From Leisingera sp. M658 (GTDB lineage: Bacteria; Pseudomonadota; Alphaproteobacteria; Rhodobacterales; Rhodobacteraceae): a stretch of DNA of 64,000 bases. The notes below the pieces were generated by a model that searched no databases, was not told where the DNA came from, and was given only the letters and a program-made list of their open reading frames with translations. The position numbers were made by a program, and so were the translations under genes. The stretch lies in NCBI RefSeq assembly GCF_025144145.1, contig NZ_CP083546.1, forward strand, positions 137,001 through 201,000. The letters run 5' to 3'. Shown one piece after another: positions 8,319 through 18,348 of the stretch. Within the stretch, counting starts at the first letter, position 1; every line of letters starts with the position of its first letter.

Positions 8319-8371
8319 ATTATTTCGCGCTCTCCTACCGTGGCACCAGATCCCAAGCCAGGAGAGCCAGG

Positions 8372-9580
8372 ATGCAGTTCGACCAGATCATTGCCAGCCG
8401 GAACACGCGGATGAAGGCGTCGGAAATCCGCGAATTGCTGAAGCTCTTGGACCAGCCGGATATCATCTCATTTGCTGGCGGCATCCCGGACCCGGCACTG
8501 TTTCCGGCGGATGAATTTGCCGAAGCATTCAAGAATGCGCTGACACCGGAACGGCAGGCCATGGCACTGCAGTATTCAGTGAGCGAAGGATATCTGCCGC
8601 TGCGTGAATGGATTGTTGAGGAGATGGCGAAGATCGGTATCGCCTGTGATGCGGACAATGTGCTGATCACCTCCGGCTCCCAGCAGGCGCTGGATTATCT
8701 CGGCAAGCTGTTCCTGTCGCCGGGGGATACTGCACTGGTCGGCTGGCCTACGTACTTGGGGGCGCTGGCAGCCTTCAACGCCTATGAGCCACGTTATGAC
8801 CGGCTGTCTTTGAAAGGCAACCGAACGGTGGAAAGTTATGCCGAGGGTGCTGCGGACGCGGGCAGCGCGGTGAAATTCGCCTATCTGTCGCCGGATTTTG
8901 CCAACCCAACCGGAGAGACCCTGGACCGTGCCGGGCGGCTGCGGCTGCTGGAATTGGCTGACAGCCTGAAGTGTGCCGTCATCGAAGATGCGGCATACCA
9001 GTCGCTGCGCTATGACGGGGAGCCGGTGCCGCCGGTTCTGGCGCTGGAGCTGGAACAGAAGGGCTCGATCGAGGACTGCCGGACGATCTATTGCGGCTCG
9101 TTCAGCAAGACCCTTTCGCCGGGTTTGCGGATCGGCTGGGCGGTGGCGGCCAAGCCGGTGATCTCGCAGATGGTGCTGCTGAAGCAGGCGGCGGATCTGC
9201 ATAGTTCGACAATCAACCAGATGGCAGTCCATGGCGTTGCAGAGGCCCGTTTCGATGCGCATGTGGCGCAGCTGCACGCGGTCTACCAACGCCGCAGGGA
9301 CGTCATGCTGGCGGCACTGGAGGAGCACATGCCGGAGGGCGTCAGCTGGACCCGGCCTGAGGGCGGCATGTTCGTGTGGATGACCCTGCCGGACCGCATG
9401 GATGGGGCGCAGTTGCTGGCCCGTTCTTTGGAGACGGCGAGGGTGGCCTTTGTCCCGGGGCAGGCATTTTTCGCCGATGGCAGCGGTCAGAACACGATCC
9501 GGTTGAGCTTTTCCAACTCTAACCATGCGGCGATTGAGGACGGGATTGCCCGGTTGGGGCGGCTGCTGGGCTCAGTCTAA
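8372..9580 (+). CDS. PLP-dependent class I/II aminotransferase
   Basis: 402-aa fold-type I aminotransferase of the 2-aminoadipate/aromatic (KAT II/LysN-like) group. Lys246 in GSFSKTLSPGLRIGW is the PLP Schiff-base residue. Other family features visible are ISFAGGIPDP near the N-terminus, the TSGSQQALD cofactor loop, and YLSPDFANPTG. The N-terminal MocR-type regulator domain is absent, so it is an enzyme only. Substrate cannot be fixed: aminoadipate, branched-chain or aromatic amino acids are possible. ATG 8372 follows CCAGGA. Probably controlled by the divergent FCD-domain regulator. Confidence 0.86.
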   Translation: MQFDQIIASRNTRMKASEIRELLKLLDQPDIISFAGGIPDPALFPADEFAEAFKNALTPERQAMALQYSVSEGYLPLREWIVEEMAKIGIACDADNVLITSGSQQALDYLGKLFLSPGDTALVGWPTYLGALAAFNAYEPRYDRLSLKGNRTVESYAEGAADAGSAVKFAYLSPDFANPTGETLDRAGRLRLLELADSLKCAVIEDAAYQSLRYDGEPVPPVLALELEQKGSIEDCRTIYCGSFSKTLSPGLRIGWAVAAKPVISQMVLLKQAADLHSSTINQMAVHGVAEARFDAHVAQLHAVYQRRRDVMLAALEEHMPEGVSWTRPEGGMFVWMTLPDRMDGAQLLARSLETARVAFVPGQAFFADGSGQNTIRLSFSNSNHAAIEDGIARLGRLLGSV

Positions 9581-9626
9581 GGCCGGATTGCCCCCGGCTT
9601 GGCAAAACACCGCCGGATCCTGCGGG

Positions 9627-9635
9627 TTATCCACA
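9627..9635 (+). promoter_or_regulatory. Perfect DnaA box upstream of smc
   Basis: TTATCCACA matches the DnaA-box consensus TTATNCACA exactly. It lies 111 nt before the smc start, in the only sizeable gap between the aminotransferase and smc. A perfect TTGACA follows at 9687-9692, but no convincing -10 does. A single box can occur by chance; a regulatory role is inferred only. Confidence 0.45.
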
Positions 9636-9745
9636 AGATATGGTGTGGTTTGAGGCAGATTCGCCCCGATTTGGGGATGCAGAGCGTTGACACACACGAT
9701 AGGAACCGTTGAACTTTCTCGATCCGGAATCACGGAGGGGCAGCT

Positions 9746-12700
9746 TTGCGGTTTTCCAAGCTCAGGCTGAACGGCTTCAAAAGCTTTGTTGATCCTACGG
9801 AACTGGTCATTGCCGATGGGCTGACCGGGGTTGTGGGTCCAAACGGTTGCGGCAAATCCAATCTTCTGGAGGCTTTGCGCTGGGTGATGGGCGAGACCCG
9901 CGCCAAGGCAATGCGCGGCGGCGGCATGGAAGATGTGATCTTTGCCGGCACTTCGTCGCGGCCCGCGCGCAACTTTGCCGAAGTCAGCCTGCAAATCGAC
10001 AATTCTGAACGGCTGGCGCCCTCGGGGTTCAATGAGGCGGACGGGCTGGAAATCGTGCGCCGTATCACGCGCGATGTGGGCAGTGCCTACAAGTCGAACA
10101 GCAAGGATGTGCGGGCGCGCGATGTGCAGATGCTGTTTGCCGATGCCTCGACGGGGGCGCATTCGCCGGCGCTGGTGCGGCAGGGGCAGATCGCCGAGCT
10201 GATCAACGCCAAGCCCAAGGCACGGCGGCGTATTCTGGAAGAGGCGGCGGGTATTTCCGGCCTTTATCAGCGGCGCCACGAGGCCGAACTGAAACTGAAG
10301 AACACCGAGTCCAACCTGCTGCGTGTCGATGACGTGATCGAGCAGCTGGCGGCACAGCTGGCGCAGCTGGCCAAGCAGGCGCGGCAGGCGCAGCGCTACC
10401 GCGAGATCGGTGAAAAGCTGCGCCTGGCCGAAGGCATGTTGCTGTACCGCCGCTGGCGCGAAGCGGATGCGTTGCGGCTGGCCTCCGAGGATGAGCTGCG
10501 GGCGCGGGTTGAGCAGGCCGCCAAGGCTGAGGCGCTGGTGCGTGCAGCCGCGGCGCAGCGCGGCACGTTTGAAGAAAAGCTGCCGCCCTTGCGTGAAGAA
10601 GAGGCGATTGCCGCTGCCATCCTGCAGCGGCTGGTGGTGCAACGGGATTCGCTGGGCGATCAGGAGGCGCAGGCGCGCCAGACCATCGAGCGGCTCAGCA
10701 GCCGTGTTGTGCAGCTGGGCAACGACATTGAGCGCGAAGCGGGGCTCAACAAGGACGCCGGCGAAACCATCGAACGGCTGGAGTGGGAGCAGCGCGAGCT
10801 GTCCAAGGCCGGCGACGGGCATGACGGCAAGATGGCCGAAGCTGCGGAACTGGCGCGCGATGCCGGCTCGATCTTGCAGGCACGCGAGGATCATCTGGCG
10901 CAGGTGACCGAAGATGTGGCCCGTCTGGCGGCTCGCCACCAGTCGGCGCGCCGTGCATTAGAGGATTGCCAACGAGCTTTGGGCCGTTCCGAGGGCGAGG
11001 CTGAAAAGGCCCGCGCCGCCAAGGGCGAGGCGCAGGATGCCTTGGAACTGGCGGTGGAGAAATTCGAAACTTCGGTGGCCGCTGAGGAAGAGGCCCGCGA
11101 GGCCTCGGAAATGGCTGAAGAGGCGCTGGCCGATGCGGATGAGACCCGCACCGAGACTCAAAGCCGGGAGGCCGAAGCGCGTTCGCAGCGCTCTGAAGCC
11201 GAAGGCGGGCTGGGCGCGTTGCGCGCTGAGGTTACAGCGCTGGCCAAACTGGTGGAGCGGGATACCGCCGAGGGTGGGCAGATCCTGGACGAGCTGACAG
11301 TGGCTCCGGGGTATGAAAAGGCTCTGGGTGCGGCACTGGCCGATGATCTGCGCGCGCCGCTGGCGGAGGCGGACGGGCCGACGGGCTGGGTGGCGCTGTC
11401 CGGTTATGACCATGATGCGCCCCTGCCCGATGGAGTGCAGCCTCTGGCGCTGTTTGTTTCCGGCCCTGATGCCCTGTCCCGCCGGGTGGCGCAGATCGGG
11501 CTGGTGGATGGCGATGCGGCAGCAGGGCTGCAAGCGCATCTGACGCCAGGGCAGCGTCTGGTGACGGTTGAGGGTGACTTGTGGCGCTGGGATGGTTACC
11601 GCGCCTGGGCCGAGGACGCGCCAAGTGCAGCAGCCCTGCGGCTGGAGCAATTGAATAAGCTGGAAGCGCTGAAGCAGGAGATGGAACGTGTCAGCGCTAC
11701 TGCGGACGGCGCGCGTGCGGCACATGAGATGCTGTTGCGCAAGCTGGAGGAGGTGACGCTGGCCGACCAGAACGCCCGCCAGGCGCGCCGCGTGGCCGAC
11801 CAGCGGGTGGCTGACGCCGCGCGTGCGCTGAGCCGTGCCGAGGCGGACCGCAACCTGGCTGAGGCCAAACTTGAGACATTGGGGATTGCCGTCTCCCGCC
11901 ATGAGGAAGACGCGCTGAGTTCCAGCCTGCAGCTGAAAGAGGCGGAAAAGGCGCTGGGGGATCTCGGCGATCTGGACCAGGCCCGCATTGCGGTTGAGGA
12001 CATCAAGCAGTCGGTGGAGGCGGCGCGGATCACCATGCTGACGCACCGGTCCTCCCACGATGAATTGCGCCGTGAAGGCGAGGCCCGCACCAAGCGCGCC
12101 CAGGAAGTGACCAAGGAGCTGTCCGGCTGGCGCCACCGTCTGGAGAGCGCTGAGGCACGGATCGCAGAATTGGCAGAACGCCGCGAAGCCTCGCAAGAAG
12201 AGCTGGAAGAGGCGAATGCGGTCCCGGCTGAGATTGCCGGGAAACGCGAGGAGCTGAACGAGGCGATTTCCGAGGCAGAGCTGCGTAAGTCCGCGGCGAC
12301 AGAAGCTCTGATTGCAGCCGAGGCCGAACTGCGTGACGCGGTTCACAAGGAACGCGAATGCGAGCGGCTGGCGTCTGAGGCACGCGAAGCACGCGCCCGC
12401 TCTGAGGCGCGCAGCGATGCGGCCAAGGAGGCGGTGACCCAGGCCGCGGGCCGCATCATCGAGGCGCAGCAGATCACCCCGCAGGCGTTGCTGGAGAAGC
12501 TGGGCGTGTCACCGGATGAAATGCCCGCCTCGGATGACCTGGAACACGACGTGGACCGCTGCAAGCGCCAGCGCGATGCTATGGGTGCAGTGAACTTGCG
12601 GGCGGAGGAAGACGCCCGCGGCGTGCAGAACGAGCATGACACGCTGGTCGCCGAGAAGCTGGACCTGGAAGGCGCGGTCAAGACCCTGCGCGATGGGATT

Positions 12701-13201
12701 GCCAGTCTCAACCGCGAGGGCCGCGAACGGCTGCTGACGGCGTTTGAGCAGGTGAACAGCAGCTTTGCCATGTTGTTCACCCATCTGTTCGGCGGCGGTG
12801 AGGCCAATCTGGTGATGGTCGAAAGCGACGATCCGCTGGATGCGGGCCTTGAGATCATGTGCCAGCCGCCAGGCAAGAAGCTGTCGACCCTGTCACTGCT
12901 GTCCGGCGGTGAGCAGACGCTGACCGCGATGGCGCTGATCTTTGCGGTTTTCCTGTCGAACCCGGCGCCGATCTGTGTGCTGGACGAGGTCGACGCGCCG
13001 CTGGATGACGCCAATGTCACCCGTTTCTGCGACCTGCTGGACGAGATGTGCCGCCAGACTGACACCCGTTTCCTGATCATCACACACCACGCGGTGACAA
13101 TGGCGCGGATGGACCGGCTGTTTGGGGTCACCATGCAGGAAAAGGGCGTTAGCCAGCTGGTTTCAGTTGACCTGAAGAAAGCAGAGGCGATGGTGGCCTA
13201 A
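9746..13201 (+). CDS. smc: Chromosome segregation ATPase SMC
   Basis: 1151-aa condensin subunit that compacts and segregates the chromosome. The N-terminal ATPase half has the Walker A GPNGCGKSN (residues 31-39, Lys37). Long Glu/Ala/Arg-rich coiled coils flank a globular hinge at about residues 505-640. The C-terminal half has the ABC signature LSGGEQTLTAMAL (about 1051-1063) and Walker B ICVLDEVDAPLDD. The length is normal for bacterial SMC. The start is TTG at 9746, supported by GGAGGGG about 8 nt upstream and by the family N-terminus (MRFSKLRLNGFKSF). The kleisin partners scpA/scpB are not in the window. A DnaA box lies upstream. Confidence 0.96.
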   Translation: MRFSKLRLNGFKSFVDPTELVIADGLTGVVGPNGCGKSNLLEALRWVMGETRAKAMRGGGMEDVIFAGTSSRPARNFAEVSLQIDNSERLAPSGFNEADGLEIVRRITRDVGSAYKSNSKDVRARDVQMLFADASTGAHSPALVRQGQIAELINAKPKARRRILEEAAGISGLYQRRHEAELKLKNTESNLLRVDDVIEQLAAQLAQLAKQARQAQRYREIGEKLRLAEGMLLYRRWREADALRLASEDELRARVEQAAKAEALVRAAAAQRGTFEEKLPPLREEEAIAAAILQRLVVQRDSLGDQEAQARQTIERLSSRVVQLGNDIEREAGLNKDAGETIERLEWEQRELSKAGDGHDGKMAEAAELARDAGSILQAREDHLAQVTEDVARLAARHQSARRALEDCQRALGRSEGEAEKARAAKGEAQDALELAVEKFETSVAAEEEAREASEMAEEALADADETRTETQSREAEARSQRSEAEGGLGALRAEVTALAKLVERDTAEGGQILDELTVAPGYEKALGAALADDLRAPLAEADGPTGWVALSGYDHDAPLPDGVQPLALFVSGPDALSRRVAQIGLVDGDAAAGLQAHLTPGQRLVTVEGDLWRWDGYRAWAEDAPSAAALRLEQLNKLEALKQEMERVSATADGARAAHEMLLRKLEEVTLADQNARQARRVADQRVADAARALSRAEADRNLAEAKLETLGIAVSRHEEDALSSSLQLKEAEKALGDLGDLDQARIAVEDIKQSVEAARITMLTHRSSHDELRREGEARTKRAQEVTKELSGWRHRLESAEARIAELAERREASQEELEEANAVPAEIAGKREELNEAISEAELRKSAATEALIAAEAELRDAVHKERECERLASEAREARARSEARSDAAKEAVTQAAGRIIEAQQITPQALLEKLGVSPDEMPASDDLEHDVDRCKRQRDAMGAVNLRAEEDARGVQNEHDTLVAEKLDLEGAVKTLRDGIASLNREGRERLLTAFEQVNSSFAMLFTHLFGGGEANLVMVESDDPLDAGLEIMCQPPGKKLSTLSLLSGGEQTLTAMALIFAVFLSNPAPICVLDEVDAPLDDANVTRFCDLLDEMCRQTDTRFLIITHHAVTMARMDRLFGVTMQEKGVSQLVSVDLKKAEAMVA

Positions 13202-13259
13202 GGCAGAGGCACTACTGGGATTGGTGCTTTTGTTTTCGAATTTATTAGTGGAGTGACAA

Positions 13260-13727
13260 ATGAATATGCTCAAAGCAATTGCCGCATCCGTGGTCTTGAT
13301 GATCCCGGTTGCCGCGGCGGCCCAGAATGTAGTGGCCAAGACCGGCGACAGTGTTGCCGGTTTCTTCAAGGATGAGGGCGCCAAGGTCGAAGTAACCACA
13401 GACAGCGTAGGTGATCCCAACCTGAAAGTTGAGTATTACGGCAACGATTTCTCGGTCTATTACTACGGCTGCGACAACAACACCAACTGCGAGGCCATCC
13501 AGTTCTTTTCCGGCTATCAGACAGACGGCAGCGTGCGCCTGTCCAAGATCAACGAGTGGAACAATGAAAACCGTTTTGCCCGCGGCTATGTCTCGGAAGA
13601 GGGCTCAGCCCGGATCGAAATGGACGTGTTCCTGGGCAAAAAGGGCATGAGCCCGGATGATTTTGCCGAGGCCGTGGGGATCTGGAACCGCGCGATGCAG
13701 GATTTCGAAACTTTCATTGACTGGTGA
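13260..13727 (+). CDS. Exported YbjN-domain protein
   Basis: 155 aa. A signal peptide (MNMLKAIAASVVLMIPVAAAAQ, cut near residue 22) precedes a compact domain with the aromatic FSVYYYGCDNNTNCEAIQFFSGY segment broken around two Cys, then SKINEWNNENRFARGYVSEEG, typical of the YbjN/DUF (type III secretion regulator-like) family. The two Cys in the CDNNTNC stretch could form a disulfide in the periplasm. Function is not established for exported members. It follows smc by 58 nt on the same strand, but a functional link is unlikely. Confidence 0.75.
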   Translation: MNMLKAIAASVVLMIPVAAAAQNVVAKTGDSVAGFFKDEGAKVEVTTDSVGDPNLKVEYYGNDFSVYYYGCDNNTNCEAIQFFSGYQTDGSVRLSKINEWNNENRFARGYVSEEGSARIEMDVFLGKKGMSPDDFAEAVGIWNRAMQDFETFIDW

Positions 13728-13785
13728 AACCACGAGTCACCGGATCGTGACACCAGCTTAACAAGTGAACCGCTAAGGTAGGGGC

Positions 13786-14142
13786 ATGAAACGGATCATG
13801 CCCCTTTTTCTATCTCTGATGGCAGGCAGCGCGTTGGCCGGCGATTGGCCGCTGCGGCCCGGCGACACGGCCTTGGCGCAGGACGAACTGGACGCGCTGC
13901 CAGGCCGGTCCTTTCGCTTTTATGATGGCGGAGAGTCGCTGTATGGCAGCGATGGCGCCTATGCTTATACCTACTCGGCGGAGAACGGCGGGGGCACCGC
14001 TTGGGGCACTTACCGGATTGCCGCAGATGGCAGCGTCTGCGTGGAATTCGCCAACGGGCTTGGCCGCTGCGATCTGTATGTGCGCAATGGAAGCCGGGTC
14101 ATCCTGATTACCGAAAAGGGCGAGCGGTTCCCGGTCCGTTAA
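13786..14142 (+). CDS. Small exported protein, unknown
   Basis: 118 aa with a clear signal peptide (MKRIMPLFLSLMAGSALA, cleaved before GDWPL) and a mature domain of about 100 residues. The stretch DALPGRSFRFYDGGESLYG, the later TAWGTYRIAADGSVCVEF and two Cys (SVCVEF, GRCDLY) resemble small periplasmic domains common in Rhodobacteraceae, with no known activity. ATG 13786 has TAGGGGC nearby. The last 4 nt overlap the convergent transglycosylase gene. Confidence 0.7.
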   Translation: MKRIMPLFLSLMAGSALAGDWPLRPGDTALAQDELDALPGRSFRFYDGGESLYGSDGAYAYTYSAENGGGTAWGTYRIAADGSVCVEFANGLGRCDLYVRNGSRVILITEKGERFPVR

Positions 14143-15308
14143 AGCTTCTGCAGCAGCGCCGGCGTCGGCCAGGCATCAGCGGGCAGGCCAAGGCGGGCTT
14201 GCTCTTTTTGCACTGCAATCCGGGTGCGGGCGCCAAGAATGCCGTCGATATCCCCAACGTTATGGCCGCGGGCCTGGAGTATCTGCTGCAACTGCTTCAT
14301 CTGGGTGCCATTCAGCCCTCTTTCGGGTTGGCCGGCGCTAAAGGCCTCTGCGCCTTTCAGCCGGTTGGCAAAGTAAGCAGCAGTGAGGACATAGGTAAAG
14401 CTCTGGTTCCACTCAAAATAGACGTCAAAGTTGGGGTAAGCGAGGAAAGCCGGCCCCTTGTGGCCCTGCGGCAGCAGAAGCGAAGCGCGCAAGGAAGGAT
14501 CGGGGAGTTTGCCGTCCCGCGCTGAGACGCCCAGACCGCGCCACTGGGCCACGGATTTCTTGCGTCCAGTGCCTGTCAGCGTCAGATCCAGATCCTGGGG
14601 GATGATGACCTCTTGCAGCCAGGGCTGGCCCGGTTTCCAACCCAAATGGGACAGCATCCGCGCCCCCGACATCAGCGCGTCGGCGGCAGAGGTTTTCAGG
14701 CTGACCTGGCCATCGCCGTCGGCATCGACACCATGATCCAGAATATCTCCGGGCAGCATCTGTACCATGCCGATCTCGCCGGCCCAGGCGCCTGTTGTGC
14801 GTTTGGGATCGAAATTGCCCTGGCTGAACAGCTCCAGTGCCGAGAAAACCTGCGGCCGGAAAAGCTCCGGGCGGCGGCAGTCATGCGCCAGGGTGACAAG
14901 CGCATCGCGGGTGTTGAAATCGCCCTGATAGCCGCCATAGTCGGTCTCGAAGGCCCAGAACGCCAGCAGCACACCGCGGTCAATGCCATAGGTGTTCTCA
15001 ATCCGCTGGAAGGTGGCATCATGTTTTTGCGCCATCTGGCGGCCGCGCTTGATCCGGTTTTGCGAGATCAGGTGGCGGGTGAACTCGATGAAAGGTTTTT
15101 GGAACACACCCTGGGCACGGTCCGCCTTAAGAACTCGGGCATCTTTGCGGGTGCCCGAGAAGAAGGCGTTGACAGTGGAGGTGTCATACCCGGCCTGCAC
15201 CGCCTCGTCTTTCATCAGCTTAACAAAATTCTGAAAGCCGCCGCCGCATTGGGCAGTTGCCGCCGCAGGCAGCAGGCTTGCTGCAAGGACGAAGGGCATT
15301 AGGCGCAT
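14139..15308 (-). CDS. Lytic murein transglycosylase, MltB-like, with peptidoglycan-binding domain
   Basis: 389-aa periplasmic enzyme that cleaves the MurNAc-GlcNAc bond to give 1,6-anhydroMurNAc ends. Signal peptide residues 1-19 (no lipobox, so probably soluble unlike E. coli MltB). The SLT_2 catalytic domain spans about 25-310; Glu121 in AFWAFETDYGGYQG is the expected acid/base. A C-terminal PG_binding_1 domain (about 325-389; LQQILQARGHNVGDIDGILG) anchors it to the wall. The 3' end overlaps the convergent small exported-protein gene by 4 nt. Confidence 0.92.
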   Translation of the reverse strand: MRLMPFVLAASLLPAAATAQCGGGFQNFVKLMKDEAVQAGYDTSTVNAFFSGTRKDARVLKADRAQGVFQKPFIEFTRHLISQNRIKRGRQMAQKHDATFQRIENTYGIDRGVLLAFWAFETDYGGYQGDFNTRDALVTLAHDCRRPELFRPQVFSALELFSQGNFDPKRTTGAWAGEIGMVQMLPGDILDHGVDADGDGQVSLKTSAADALMSGARMLSHLGWKPGQPWLQEVIIPQDLDLTLTGTGRKKSVAQWRGLGVSARDGKLPDPSLRASLLLPQGHKGPAFLAYPNFDVYFEWNQSFTYVLTAAYFANRLKGAEAFSAGQPERGLNGTQMKQLQQILQARGHNVGDIDGILGARTRIAVQKEQARLGLPADAWPTPALLQKL

Positions 15309-15354
15309 TGTTCCGGCGTTCCTTTGTCTGACCGCTCCCGCAGGGTCTTATGTG

Positions 15355-16266
15355 CTAGAAAACCGTGGCAATGGCAACCGTCAGGACAAGACCAAGCGCC
15401 CAGGTCTGCCACAGCAGGGTCACGGAGCGGGTGATGGTTTCGGCATTGGCGCTTTTGGTACCAAATGCATGGACCCAGGGAAAGTCGCGCATCTGCCCCT
15501 CATAAGATCGCGGGCCGGCCAGTGCGGTGTCCAGCGCCCGCGCCATGGCGGCTTCGGGCCAGCCGGCATTGGGCGACCGGTGTTGTCGGGCGTCTGCAGA
15601 AATTGCACCCCAGTGGCGCAGCTGGCCGCTGGACAGGGCGATCAGCAACCCAGTAAGGCGGGCCGGGATCAGGTTCAACAGGTCGTCCAGACGGGCGGCG
15701 GCCCAGCCGAAATCCTTGTACCGGCTGGTGCGGTAGCCGATCATGCTGTCGGCGGTGTTGACCATCTTGTAAACAATCAGGCCCGGCAACCCGGCAATCA
15801 GAAACCAGAATGCAGGGGCGATGACTCCGTCCGACATGTTCTCGGCGCCGCTTTCAATGGCAGAACGGGCGGCTTGCGGCGCCGTCATGGCCGCGGTGTC
15901 GCGGCTGACGATCATGGCAACCGCTTGGCGGCCATCCTCCAGGCTGCTGCGCAGGCCCTTGGCAACGGCGGCAACATGTTCGGTCAGCGAACGCTGGGCG
16001 ATCAGAATGGCTGCCACCAGGATTTCCACCAGCGTGCCGGGCAGCGACAGCAGCTTGCCAGCGATAACACCGCAAAGAACCAGCGCCAACGCGGCCAGCA
16101 CGCCTTTGCCGCGGCGGTTTTGGCCGGTATTAAGCTTGCGGTCGAAGAAGCCGACTGCCTTGCCCATCAGCACCGCCGGGTGGGTGATACGGGACCACAG
16201 CCATTTGGGCTCGCCGAAAACGGCATCCAGCACGAGGGCCACCGCCAGCATGGCCGCGGTGGTCAT
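15355..16266 (-). CDS. cobD: Adenosylcobinamide-phosphate synthase (CbiB/CobD)
   Basis: 303-aa inner-membrane enzyme joining aminopropanol phosphate to adenosylcobyric acid in cobalamin synthesis. Typical features are the N-terminal [23 protein letters not shown], the conserved [19 protein letters not shown] and [10 protein letters not shown] segments, and [11 protein letters not shown]. Four to five hydrophobic segments are visible. The start ATGA overlaps the stop of the upstream cobC, so the pair is translationally coupled. No cobalamin riboswitch is recognisable before the operon. Named cobD in the Pseudomonas denitrificans scheme. Confidence 0.94.
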   Translation of the reverse strand: MTTAAMLAVALVLDAVFGEPKWLWSRITHPAVLMGKAVGFFDRKLNTGQNRRGKGVLAALALVLCGVIAGKLLSLPGTLVEILVAAILIAQRSLTEHVAAVAKGLRSSLEDGRQAVAMIVSRDTAAMTAPQAARSAIESGAENMSDGVIAPAFWFLIAGLPGLIVYKMVNTADSMIGYRTSRYKDFGWAAARLDDLLNLIPARLTGLLIALSSGQLRHWGAISADARQHRSPNAGWPEAAMARALDTALAGPRSYEGQMRDFPWVHAFGTKSANAETITRSVTLLWQTWALGLVLTVAIATVF

Positions 16267-17237
16267 AGCGCGGCTTCCAGCCGGTCCCAGCCGTCAGCGG
16301 GCGGCAGGCCGAGGCGCAGATAGGTTTTGGAATAAGGGAAAATGCGGCTCCAGATGCGGGCGCGGGCAAGTTTGTCCTGCCAGGTAGCGGCATCGTTAAC
16401 ATTGTAGAGGCGGAACAGATCGGTGCCGCCCACCAGGCTGGCGCCCTTGGCAAGCATCATCTCGTCAAGCCGCGCCGCATCCGCCCGGAGCCGGGTGCGG
16501 GTGTCTCCGGCCCAGCCGTGGTCCTGCAGGGCCAGCGCGCCAGTTCGCAGGGCCGGGCCGGAGACCGCCCAAGGGCCTTGCCACGTTGACAGAGCGGCGA
16601 TCAGTTTGGGATCGCCGATCGCAAAGCCCAGCCGCAGGCCGGCGAGGCCCCAGAATTTGCCAAAGCTTTTCAGGACAATCACGCCGGGGCGGGCGGCCAT
16701 GCGAATCAGGCTCTCCGTTGGGCAGACGTCGCAAAAGCTTTCGTCGATAATAGTGAGCGGTGCGGTGAGTTGATCTTCGCTCCACATCCGGCCGTCGGGG
16801 TTGTTCGGATGCACTGCGACACGGGCCTCAGCCGGGCCATCCACGCGGATTTTCCAGCCGCGGGCTTCAAAAGCGGCGGCGTGTTCGTTGTAAGTCGGTT
16901 TGGTGATCTGCACCCAGCGCGGCGCGGCCAGCGCAGGCAGGGCTGCGATCAGGGCTGATGCACCGGGGGCAGCCAGCACGGCGGCCTCATCCGGGATGTT
17001 CCAGAATGACCGCGCGGCGCGTTCGAGGTCGGCCAGCGCATCAGCATCCGGAAGTGCGCCCCAGTCTCCGGCGGTAAAGTCCGGCAGCGGATAGGGGTGC
17101 GGGTTGATACCGGTGGACAGGTCCATCCAATCGCTGCGGGTACCGCCGAATTCTGCCATGGCAACGCCCAAGTTGCCGCCGTGGTCCCTGGATGGGGCTG
17201 CATTTTCATGCGGGAGTTCAAGCATCGCGGTAGCCAC
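16263..17237 (-). CDS. cobC: L-threonine-O-3-phosphate decarboxylase, CobC type
   Basis: 324-aa fold-type I PLP enzyme providing the aminopropanol phosphate linker of cobalamin. Motifs are [14 protein letters not shown] near the N-terminus, the cofactor Asp165 (IIDESF) and Lys194 in [18 protein letters not shown] 17237 and ATG 17225 are both possible starts; neither has a good ribosome site. Four-nucleotide overlap with cobD downstream. Together they cover the lower-loop linker step; the rest of the pathway is not in this window. Confidence 0.9.
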   Translation of the reverse strand: MATAMLELPHENAAPSRDHGGNLGVAMAEFGGTRSDWMDLSTGINPHPYPLPDFTAGDWGALPDADALADLERAARSFWNIPDEAAVLAAPGASALIAALPALAAPRWVQITKPTYNEHAAAFEARGWKIRVDGPAEARVAVHPNNPDGRMWSEDQLTAPLTIIDESFCDVCPTESLIRMAARPGVIVLKSFGKFWGLAGLRLGFAIGDPKLIAALSTWQGPWAVSGPALRTGALALQDHGWAGDTRTRLRADAARLDEMMLAKGASLVGGTDLFRLYNVNDAATWQDKLARARIWSRIFPYSKTYLRLGLPPADGWDRLEAAL

Positions 17238-17373
17238 CGGTTGAATGTTGCTCCGAACGGATCGGACGTCAAATCAGACACAGCGGTTCATAAAGCAACC
17301 GGGGCGGGGCGTGAACTCCCTAATTTTAGCGGTATCGGCCGGAAACGCCGGATTGACGGCTGCCCGCGGCGGA

Positions 17374-18348
17374 TCAGCCGCGCCGGTGCGGTTCTTGCCA
17401 GTCGATATCCGGATTGACCGGGATGATCCGGTGCGGGTTGATGGTGTCGTGGCTGTAGTAATAGTGGCGCACGATATGCTGCATGCCGACGGTTTCCGCC
17501 ACGCCCGGCCATTGGTACAGCTCGCGGGTATAGGCCCATAGGTTCGGGTAGTCTGCCAGCCGCTTGCGGTTGCACTTGAAATGCACGTGATAGACCGGAT
17601 CAAACCGCAGGAGGGTGGTGAACAGCCGCCAGTCGGCCTCGGTCACACGGTCCCCCAGCAGGTAGCGGTGTTGCGACAGCAGGTCCTCCAGCCAGTCCAG
17701 GCTTTCAAACAGCGGCTCAACCGCGGTGTCATAAGCCTGTTGCGTGGTGGCAAAGCCGCATTTGTAGACGCCGTTGTTTATGGTGCTGTAGATGCGGGCG
17801 TTCACGGCCTCGATCGGCTCTCGCAGCTCTTCCGGCCAGTAATCGCCGGTGTTGCCGGTGATCCCGTTGAACGCTGAGTTGAGCATTCGGATGATCTCGG
17901 CGCTTTCGTTGGAAACGATGGTCTCCTGTTCCTTGTCCCATAGAACCGGCACCGTCACCCGGCCGGTATAGCCTGCATCGGCGCGGGTGTAGATCTGGTG
18001 CATATGGGAACTGCCGAACAGAGTGTCGCCGGTGGCGCCATGGTCGTCCCTGTCAAAGGTCCAGCCTTCGCCCAGCATATCGGGATGCACAACGGAAACA
18101 GAGATATGATCCTCCAGCCCCTTCAGCTTGCGGAAGATCAGCGTGCGGTGGGCCCAGGGGCAGGCGAGCGAGACAAAAAGGTGATAGCGTCCGCTTGCTG
18201 CGGGGAAGCCGCCCTTGCCCGAAGGACCAGCGCTGCCATCGGCTGTGATCCAGTTGCGGAACTGCGATTCGCTGCGTTTGAAGGCGCCGCCAGTGGATTT
18301 GGTATCATACCACTTGTCGTGCCATTTCCCGTCGATCAAAAGGCCCAT
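17374..18348 (-). CDS. Xi-class glutathione transferase / glutathionyl-hydroquinone reductase
   Basis: 324-aa cytosolic enzyme that removes glutathione from glutathionyl-hydroquinones. The catalytic Cys63 lies in the diagnostic SLACPWAHRTL motif, followed by the Xi-class features VVHPDMLGEGWTF, VPVLWDKEQETIVSNESAEI and a C-terminal helical domain with NNGVYKCGFATTQ. The N-terminal residues NWITADG also match this class (YqjG/PcpF). ATG 18348 follows AGGAG at 8-nt spacing; a GTG one codon earlier is possible. Monocistronic. Likely role: quinone and oxidative stress, physiological substrate unknown. Confidence 0.92.
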   Translation of the reverse strand: MGLLIDGKWHDKWYDTKSTGGAFKRSESQFRNWITADGSAGPSGKGGFPAASGRYHLFVSLACPWAHRTLIFRKLKGLEDHISVSVVHPDMLGEGWTFDRDDHGATGDTLFGSSHMHQIYTRADAGYTGRVTVPVLWDKEQETIVSNESAEIIRMLNSAFNGITGNTGDYWPEELREPIEAVNARIYSTINNGVYKCGFATTQQAYDTAVEPLFESLDWLEDLLSQHRYLLGDRVTEADWRLFTTLLRFDPVYHVHFKCNRKRLADYPNLWAYTRELYQWPGVAETVGMQHIVRHYYYSHDTINPHRIIPVNPDIDWQEPHRRG

